The notes beneath the pieces were generated by a model that saw nothing but the letters and a program-made list of their open reading frames with translations, searched no databases and was not told where the DNA came from. Shown one piece after another: positions 57,096 through 64,000 of a stretch of DNA of 64,000 nt (positions are counted from its first letter, which is position 1; each line of letters opens with the position of its first letter). The position numbers and the translations under genes were made by a program. The DNA comes from Saturnia japonica (Eukaryota > Arthropoda > Insecta > Lepidoptera > Saturniidae), in NCBI GenBank assembly GCA_033032175.1, contig CM065322.1, positions 8,866,001 through 8,930,000 of the forward strand, in the 5' to 3' direction.

Positions 57096-57717
57096 TGCTT
57101 ACCACGTATTAATTTAATGAAGATATATATATTCGTACTTATTTTAGATGTCATATATGTATAGAATCACCTTATCCCCTAGTGCCAACGTTCAATTCAG
57201 CAAACTGAATGCCTTTTCAGAATTTCACAAAACGACGGAGCGAATCAAGGTTAAAATTAGCTATTCAGGTCTCGCGAAGGAAAGCGGGAGGGGAGTTACA
57301 GTGGTCGCCCGATATCAATATGTGATCTATTGAACTCGTGTTTGTAGCGGGAACTTTTTATTGTATATCCTTAAAGCTTGGACTGGTCACGTGTGTCTCG
57401 ACAAACGTCCGGACGTGCTCTGCATTCACCGATCAACAGACGTGGCGGTTAATTACTGTAACAGAACTCGTTCGTTTGTACCTATACTTTGTTAGCCTTC
57501 TCTATTCATAGGTAGTTACGTGTATTTAATACATAATTTACTATTGGGTATATATTATTACCTATCACAAACTTTTCTTTTTTGGTGTGAACCATCTAGT
57601 GACGCGTTTTAATGGGAGTAAAAGCATTCTGATGGGACGTCGCCACGTGACATTCGGCCAGCATGGTGCCTGATTGGCTCTTTCCGATTCAGCACTTCAT
57701 CTCAACATACATCCTAT
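57096..57717. other. Non-coding stretch
   Basis: 57150-57350 is less AT-rich (CAGGTCTCGCGAAGGAAAGC) and open for about 60 codons without motifs. Nothing is supported. Confidence 0.35.
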
Positions 57718-57900
57718 TTTAAAGAGAGGTAGTGTATTCTTTGAAGATGTCTCTTTAATTGGGGCAGTCCGACTGGTGGATTCTACCGTTAAGAAAATTG
57801 CAGCCAAATAGCCTTGTATTGTGTGTCTGCGGCGAGTAGTGTTTCCAAAGCTTCTTGAGGCTAGTGTAACAGCGTGATTTCTTATTTTAAGTGCTAACAG
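57718..57900 (+). repeat. SINE-like repeat family C (copy 2)
   Basis: GGGGCAGTCCGACTGGTGGA, TTGCAGCCAAATAGCCTTGT, AGTGTTTCCAAAGCTTCTTG. Its head matches 32475-32560. Confidence 0.5.
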
Positions 57901-57934
57901 TAAACTCATAAAATTAATTTACTTGCTTTATTAA

Positions 57935-58190
57935 TTTCTCATATTCGTGATCAGAACACAGAACACTGAACATTTATTAATAGGTACAGATGCGGTTGGT
58001 TGGTTACACTGTTTTATTTGTATAAACTAACGGTCACCCAATGATCAAAATTGACCAGCGAATTTTTAATCATAGACTATTTTCTGTTTGACATTTGCAG
58101 TATGAACCTAAACAATGAATATTATTATATCACTTAGTGTTACTTTTCATTTAGTGACTATGTCAATATTTTGGGGGTCTAAATTAAGCG
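57935..58190 (+). repeat. Dispersed repeat family H (copy 4)
   Basis: Repeats the first ~250 bp of copy 3 (GTGATCAGAACACAGAACAC through TTTTGGGGGTCTAAATTAAG), 1.25 kb downstream in direct orientation, with a few percent divergence. Confidence 0.8.
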
Positions 58191-58194
58191 TTAA

Positions 58195-58505
58195 ATTATT
58201 ATGTGAATTTATCAGATAACAGCGTTTTATTAAATGCATATGAAAGTATTTACGATACCCATAACAAAACACCCATTTCTAAAATTTTTGTCTGTCTGTT
58301 TGTTCCGGATAATCTACGATACGGTTGGATCGATTTTGACTGGACTTTCACTGGCAGATAGCTGATTTTATAGGGAGTAACTTAGGCTACTTTTTTTTTT
58401 ATTCTCGCGTAGATATAAATCAATCCGGAAAAATGACATGTTTGGGGCGCTTAAATGGCTTACGCTGAGTAAACCATAAGAGATATATCAAATTAATACA
58501 GTGTA
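58195..58505 (+). repeat. Dispersed repeat family G (copy 1, uninterrupted)
   Basis: TTAAATGCATATGAAAGTAT, TTTTTGTCTGTCTGTTTGTT, GGTTGGATCGATTTTGACTG, AGATATAAATCAATCCGGAA, AAATGACATGTTTGGGGCGC, TACGCTGAGTAAACCATAAG, AGATATATCAAATTAATACA. Its two halves are found split at 59525-59600 and 60840-61085. Confidence 0.75.
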
Positions 58506-58639
58506 ACACCCACATTAGAATACTCTCCTCGACGATGACGCTGCTGTTTTATGTCACACGCACATGGCATAGCACGTGACATCAAACGATCGCTCGTAAT
58601 ACGGTGGCAGTGCTACTATAAAGTGCAGGGAACTGAGTG

Positions 58640-58712
58640 ATGGGGGCACAAGTCCGCTGAAGCTGTAAAAGCCGTCAGAGGCTCCAGGGCCCCTAAGGCT
58701 ATCCGTAATCTT
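58640..58712 (+). mobile_element. Severely truncated Jockey 3' tail (plus strand)
   Basis: CACAAGTCCGCTGAAGCTGT, AAAAGCCGTCAGAGGCTCCA, GGGCCCCTAAGGCTATCCG, then an A/T-rich end. It matches 7270-7343 and, in complement, 13266-13345. No pure poly(A) remains, so it is older. Confidence 0.75.
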
Positions 58713-59099
58713 AAATTAAACAATGTACGTTAGTTATTATTTAAATATAACATTAAGTTATAATTAATTCTTGTTGAATAGTATGAGACCTAAATTTACT
58801 GCAATACTCACGTGAGCGTAATCCTACTCTTACATATTATTATATCGAGCGGCAATCAGCGCTCCGGCTTCAACGTAACCCCGAACATCTTCGTTCCCTC
58901 ACGCCGCAGGTTTATCCGATAATTGATCCATTCAGCCATCATATAGGTAATCCGTGGAACGCCGCACCGTCTTATTCGATTTTAATGCTTCTACTTCATC
59001 TCTAATAAATTACTGCGTTGCCACGATAATGTTTTCTTTAACCTTGTCTCATAAACCTACATATTTTTAAATCTAATACTATAAAATTAGGAATTATTG

Positions 59100-59440
59100 T
59101 ACATATCTATGTTAATAAATCTGTGGTTCTGTCTGTACATGTAATTTTTATCCGAATTTCCTGATAGATGTCCTGTACAAAGGACACTGATCAGATTATG
59201 ACATTAAAATAAATTTTGTTTGGCTGGCTGTCTGTCTGTCTGTTTGTATGTCCGGATTTAACTAAAAAAACGCCTTGACTGATTTTTATGAAACTTTGTA
59301 TACAGAATACCTATATCATTGCGTCAAATATTAATCTATAAGAATTTTAATAATAGGTACTTTTAGAAATCGTTAAAGTAAAATATTATTTCATAACTCA
59401 TTTTAATTAAATTTTGGCATTGGAAGTAAAAGACATTCCG
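59100..59440 (+). repeat. Dispersed repeat family I (copy, plus)
   Basis: CTATGTTAATAAATCTGTGG, TTCTGTCTGTACATG, TTTCCTGATAGATG, TGTCTGTCTGTTTGTATGTC, CGGATTTAACT, then units with AACTTTGTATACAG. It has the same head order as 53520. Confidence 0.65.
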
Positions 59441-59599
59441 TAATTAATGAGTTAACATCTAGGTGTTAAAAAAGAGAGCCGTTTCGGAGAAACCAAGTAA
59501 ACACTGTACAATCTTCTATACTATTAATAAAATTGAAGTATCTTTTTGTAATGTCAAAATAATAGTTTTTTTACTAAATGCATATGAAAGTAATTAGCG

Positions 59600-60835
59600 T
59601 TTTATATGAAAAAAGTAAAACGAAAAAATTATTATGAAATTATAAATTTAATTAATCGAAGTATGTACCATTATTATCTGTGCACTTTCGCCATTTTATA
59701 GGTAGTTCGTTTAATCCATTGTTGAAAAAATTGTGGGAGTGAGAATCAATAATGCCAATCTTATCCGAATTGATTGTTTTCCTTGCAAGAAATTGTCCAA
59801 ATTCCAAAAAAAAGAGTTAATCTGTTGGAGCAAGGACCGGGGTGTATGGTGCGTGTGGGAGACATTCCAACCGCAGTTTCTCTAATTTTGCGGCCGTCTG
59901 TAGAGAAGTATGGGGTTTAGTGTTGTCCTTAAGCAGCGGCGGGCTAGAGAGATTGACCAGTCTCGGTTGTTTAACGGCTAGCTTTTCCATCATGGTGTAC
60001 AATTGTTGATAATACAGATCTGCCGTTATCGTCTGGCCAAATCTTAGGAAGCTGTAGAGTATTTCAGTACCTTTTTCTGAGTCAACTTTCACTCGGGACA
60101 GGATTTGGCTATTCTTCTGGGTGAGCATTGTGATGCACATTGTGAGCACTGTGATGAGCATTTCCGATTATCATAAAATTCGTAAAGGATCCATTTTTTA
60201 TCACAAGTAGTAATACGATTCAAAATTCCCTCGTTATTGTGACGGTTGAGTGATGTAAAGCAGTACTCAATGCGTGTTTGTTGGTGTGCTTCAGTCAATT
60301 TATGCGGTATCTACTTATCGAACTTTTTCACTTTTCCAATTTGTTTAAAGAGAATTAAAATTGTTTTAGCACTCACACCGAAGCCTGCCGCTAACTATAA
60401 CGTGGTTTACGTTGGATCCGCTTCCACAATCATCTTTAATTCTTCATTATCAACTAGGGTCTCCGGCCTTCCATGGGGTTTGTTTCGTAAGTTTTTTTTT
60501 AACAGTAACTTATTTAACTTAAGTACTTTATTTAACAGTAACTTCCCCGTACACATTATTAATCCTTCGAGCTGTTTCTGAAGTGCTGGTGCCACGGTGG
60601 AACTCATATTCGCAAATAGCGCGATATATTAACTTTTTCATTTTGTCAAAAGAACGATGTCAAAAAAAAATCAAATGGTGCGAAAACTAATGAATCATTA
60701 AATTCGAAACACAAATACACAATTATTAATTTGAAATAAATTTGAGTTTGGAATGCCTAACTAAACGCAAGATATTTGAGATCAAAATGTTTAGTTCAAC
60801 AAAACGCCAATTTCATATTAATATACGGTACTTAA
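59600..60835 (-). mobile_element. Cecropia-type mariner element (decayed), inserted into repeat G
   Basis: The transposase remnant is at 59652-60607. The minus-strand 5' end contains GAAATTGGCGTTTTGTTGAA near 60800-60825 and the other end contains TTTTTCATATAAAACGCTAA near 59600-59625, compatible with eroded terminal repeats. Boundaries are approximate. The flanks are the two halves of repeat G, which implies insertion into an existing copy. Confidence 0.65.
59652..60607 (-). pseudogene. Decayed cecropia-subfamily mariner transposase
   Basis: Pieces in three frames read in order on the minus strand: the start MSSTVAPALQ (60605), HGRPETLVDNEELKMIVEAD, TEAHQQTRIEYCFTSLNRHN, NRITTCDKKWILYEFYDNRK, LTQKNSQILSRVKV, RFGQTITADLYYQQLYTMME, KLAVKQPRLVNLSSPPLLKD, ECLPHAPYTPVLAPTD, and in another frame NLDNFLQGK, then NELPIKWRKCTDNNGTYFD with a stop at 59652-59654. 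Catalytic Asp positions are still legible (TCD, KDN, APTD; the last two 34 residues apart). The first helix-turn-helix part is largely deleted or replaced, and there are several frameshifts. It is not functional. It belongs to a different subfamily from the copy at 46214-47149. Confidence 0.85.
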
Positions 60836-60839
60836 AGCA

Positions 60840-61085
60840 AAAAAATAAATTTTTTAAAATTTTTGTTTTTATGTCTGTCTGTTTGTTCCGTTTAATCCCC
60901 GAAACGGTTGGAACGATTTTGATGGAATTTTCACTGGTAGAAAGATGATTTTATAAGGAGTTACTTATGCTTTTTTTTATGTTCCGCGTAGATATAAATC
61001 AATCCGGAAAAATGACATGTTTGGGGCGCTTAAATGGATACGCTGAGTAAACCATAAGAGATATATCAAATTAATATAGTATATA
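60840..61085 (+). repeat. Dispersed repeat family G (copy 2, right part)
   Basis: TTTTTATGTCTGTCTGTTTG, AAACGGTTGGAACGATTTTG, AGATATAAATCAATCCGGAA, AAATGACATGTTTGGGGCGC, ACGCTGAGTAAACCATAAGA. Very close to the right part of 58195-58505. The matching left part is at 59525-59600. Confidence 0.75.
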
Positions 61086-62744
61086 ATTGTAGAAACTGAA
61101 GGGCACGGTTATATAGTTCCTACGATTTGGTTGGAATTATATATTTAAATAATGTTTTACTTTCCAAGTTTACTTAGATAAATTTTGTTTAGTAAGTCAC
61201 CGAACCAAGCTTGACCGTCCAGTTATTTTCAGTTTAAATTATATACAATTAAGAAAATAAAAATAATATATTTAGGTGTTTTTACGAAAAATATTGTATT
61301 TATTTATTTTGAAAATTTTACCTAAGGAAATGTGCATGTTTAGTAAAAATGACACTTTATTTTGTAGTATTAAAAACGTTGGTTTGAAAGTATCTTTGTA
61401 AACTACAGATTTACGGCTGTGTATCGAAAGATTAAATTAGAGTCCTGAATACGATGAATGTGGATCCATACATTATGTACATTGCTGACCGAGAATTTCG
61501 ATGAACTGGAGAAAAACAACATTTATTCGCTGTCAAATTATGTTACTTCACACATAGATTACTCGTACCTTTACCAACTACTACGTAATAACCTAAGTGG
61601 TTGTTGATTCAAACTTATAGTCTTGGAGTTCTTATAATATTTTCACTGTTTATACGGCTGGATCCTGGTTAACGTCGCGGTCCATTTTCTGACAAAATCT
61701 CTTACACTCTGACTCAATTACATTAAGGTTGTTTTATGTTATTTCTTGCCGGATCCCAGGAAATATCTTTTTAAAAAGTCTAAAAGTTCAAAAAACTTAT
61801 ATTCCCTTCTTTTGATATTAAGCCTTATAATAAATTTGTGTAAAAATGTAAACAATATACCTATTGTAAGTTATGTAGATTATATTGTTCTAAAGGAATA
61901 TAGCGGGATGGTAGGGATTGCGACCACCATACATATAGTGATAAACCCATCTATGATTTTCTTTTGGTTTGTCCGGTTTCGGCAACCGTTATAGGTGTAT
62001 ATGCAGTAACAATGAAATAACTACTCATTAGCATTGATTCTATTAAGATAACTGAAGCATTTTATTTCATCATGTGTTTCTGAATACATTTATGACTGTT
62101 AGACAGCTATCTATTAAAAAAATAGTTCAATAAGCAGTCACTAGATGGAAACTTTACGAAACTCATAGTAAATGTCATGAATGTATAAAATACTTTACAT
62201 TATAATCCAAAACAATACCGTAATTCCTGAAAATAATTAAATCACACTTTCTATTGTTTATTATTCCTTCTTGTAACAAAACAAACACAATGTAAATGAG
62301 AAATAAAATAATATATTTTTCATCAGTATAGTAACGAGAGCTACCCTATAAGTATTATATTTCGGTGTTTATTTTCATTCTGTTTTACAAAATCTTGGAG
62401 TAATTTAAACAAACCCTCTAAATCCAGTCCCGAGAGAGACTGGCTTGTCGGAAAGCAATTTGGTTTCTTACCTGTTACATCACTGGGACTTTACGAAAAG
62501 TATCTGAATACAATCACGCTGAATTGTACAATGTTATTAATTTTATAATTAATCAAAATTCCGTTTCCATTCATATTATTTAGACATTGTACACTAAGCA
62601 TATAAATAGTGTAGTAAAGTAATGTTTTTTTTATATAATGTGAATGAAAAATGATCTTAATGATAGTAAACAAGGTAATACTACTTCGATAAGAGAATCA
62701 AGGTGCTCTCGACAGTAATATAGACAATAATCTCTATATAATAT
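61086..62744. other. AT-rich DNA, no gene seen
   Basis: 61895-62015 (ATAGCGGGATGGTAGGGATT, GCGACCACCATACATATAGT, ATATGCAGTAACAATGAAAT) shares blocks with 53360-53480 in permuted order, so it is dispersed repeat. Nothing else is supported. Confidence 0.4.
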
Positions 62745-63206
62745 TGTTACGACCTGTTTGTTACAGCCCGATTAAAAAGAGAGATAATCTTGTTCCCGAA
62801 ATATTTCGAAGCAACTACATACTTCTCACGACTTCGAAATAATGTTCGTGCCGTAAACAACTGCGGCGCATGTTTGTGTAAACATCGCAGTTTACACAGA
62901 CATGTATAGGGCTTCTCGCCTCGATTACGACATCGAGTAGGCATAGCAACCAAACGGCTAGAAAGTTAGCGATAGTTCACGATTTTTCTGCGGATCGTTT
63001 AGTGTAGGTATTTAAGCGGCTCAGGCGTGGCGCCGTAACATTTCCGTTTTAAATTATTAAGCGATAACATCGAGCGATAAAAGGAAGTGAAACCATAGTG
63101 AAATAAATAACAGTGTTGTGAGTTCGTGTAATTTGTAACCGTGTTGAATTCACATAAATCTTCTTCAAGTCAAACATCGGCATATTTATTACCCACGGGT
63201 GTAACA
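62745..63206 (+). mobile_element. Solo LTR, Ty3/gypsy-like
   Basis: 462 bp bounded by TGTTACGACC and GGGTGTAACA (short inverted TGTTAC/GTAACA ends). It is flanked by ATAT at 62741-62744 and 63207-63210, a 4-bp duplication as expected for this integrase class. Inside are a TATTTAA box (63009-63015) and AATAAA (63102-63107), consistent with a U3-R-U5 order on the plus strand. The base composition is more balanced than the surroundings. No primer-binding site, gag or pol follows, so the internal region was lost by LTR-LTR recombination. The family name cannot be fixed from the LTR alone. Confidence 0.78.
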
Positions 63207-63236
63207 ATATTCTTTCTCACTTTTTTTTTGTGTCTA

Positions 63237-63882
63237 CCCAGTGAACACATGTATGTCAATGTTACATTTGAATGAATCATAAATGATAACATGCGTAATG
63301 TAAAAAATGTTTCAGTAATGTTTTAGAAATGACTCAGTAATGAGTTAAAAATGACCGAATAAAGAGTTGGAAATTACTCATTATTTAACACTTTTATGAT
63401 AAGCTGATGTAACAGGTTTCATATATCAGTGATGTGCATTTGACATCCGTTTATTACATTAATGACAAGCTTGACATTATTTTGATAAAAGTAAAAGTTC
63501 GATAACGTCAATATTATTATCTTTTATATCAACTAAATTTTGAAGTCACTGCTGAAGCTGCTGCAATGAATAAGATTCGCACTTGCATATTAGAATAACC
63601 CAAAGTCATTCTAGTGTGAAAGTATCTTCAATCAGCACTGTAGGTCATGTTAGCCGTGTTACTTACATAGAGGAGTTAATGAATGGTTCATAAAAACAAA
63701 CCCTTATCTTCAATGTATAAAACTAAACGATATCTAGACAAAAATCATGGCAGTGCCCATCTGTATCAATATAAAAAAGTACACATAAAATTATTGACTT
63801 TATATCAGTTTTATGTCATGTGTATATGAAAACGCTGTGACCCTGTGTGTGATGGCCAAGGTAACATAACGCGTTCACTGGG
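63237..63882. mobile_element. Non-autonomous TIR element (MITE-like)
   Basis: 646 bp that begins CCCAGTGAACACATG and ends CGCGTTCACTGGG, so 11 of the outer 12 bases are inverted repeats. TA flanks it on both sides (63235-63236 and 63883-63884). The interior has short direct repeats of the type AGTAATG(A/T)(G/T)TT(A/T)(G/A)AAATGAC near 63315-63360. No transposase reading frame. The superfamily is uncertain: the TA duplication fits Tc1/mariner-like or related groups, but the TIR is not one I recognise. Confidence 0.7.
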
Positions 63883-64000
63883 TACGTTACATCTCCCTTA
63901 ACTCTTTATTAAAATTCATTATTCAAACAGCATTTTAAAGCTTACGCTATCCGCTTGGAAGAATTTTTTCGTTAAAAATAGATTAATAAAAATAGATGGT

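Overview
The window is eukaryotic, AT-rich and gene-poor, and it looks like intronic or intergenic DNA of a moth or butterfly. Pointers are Jockey-type and RTE-type LINE copies of the kind common in Lepidoptera, tRNA-derived SINEs with long target-site duplications, mariner and pogo-like DNA transposons, a solo LTR, spliceosomal acceptor and donor signals, and many short dispersed repeats seen several times here. No bacterial operons, rRNA, tRNA genes or CRISPR arrays are visible.

Layout. 1-3.1 kb: repeats and a decayed LINE end. 3.1-7.4 kb: a nearly complete but 5'-truncated Jockey-clade retrotransposon (gag-like ORF1 with three zinc knuckles; ORF2 with endonuclease and reverse transcriptase, broken by one in-frame TAG; 26-base poly(A)). 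8.0 kb: a short candidate terminal exon. 9-15 kb: AT-rich DNA with SINEs, a (TA)n run, a 90-bp perfect tandem duplication and an old Jockey pseudogene on the minus strand. 17.5-21.1 kb: a complex rearrangement, namely a ~1.08-kb direct duplication whose two copies each carry the same 85-bp exon-like segment, separated by an inverted copy of a ~260-bp block from 2 kb upstream. 23.2-23.9 kb: a candidate terminal exon in matching phase, with apparent frameshifts and a poly(A) signal. 24.2-24.8 kb: a pogo/Tigger-like element with intact TIRs and only a stub of transposase. 26-48 kb: two RTE 3' ends, SINEs, a CR1/Daphne-like LINE end and a mariner copy that keeps its D,D34D triad. 48-61 kb: several families of dispersed repeats, a 24-bp minisatellite, and a decayed cecropia-type mariner that appears inserted into another repeat. 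62.7-63.9 kb: a solo Ty3/gypsy-like LTR with a 4-bp duplication, followed 30 bp later by a TIR element flanked by TA.

Host genes. The only credible host coding evidence is on the plus strand: an exon at 8006-8143 ending in a stop, the duplicated 85-bp exons at 19563-19647 and 20899-20983, and a last exon at 23189-23578. The 85-bp exon joined to the 23189 exon gives a continuous frame. Joining both 85-bp copies creates an immediate stop, so they could only be used one at a time. I do not recognise the encoded protein.
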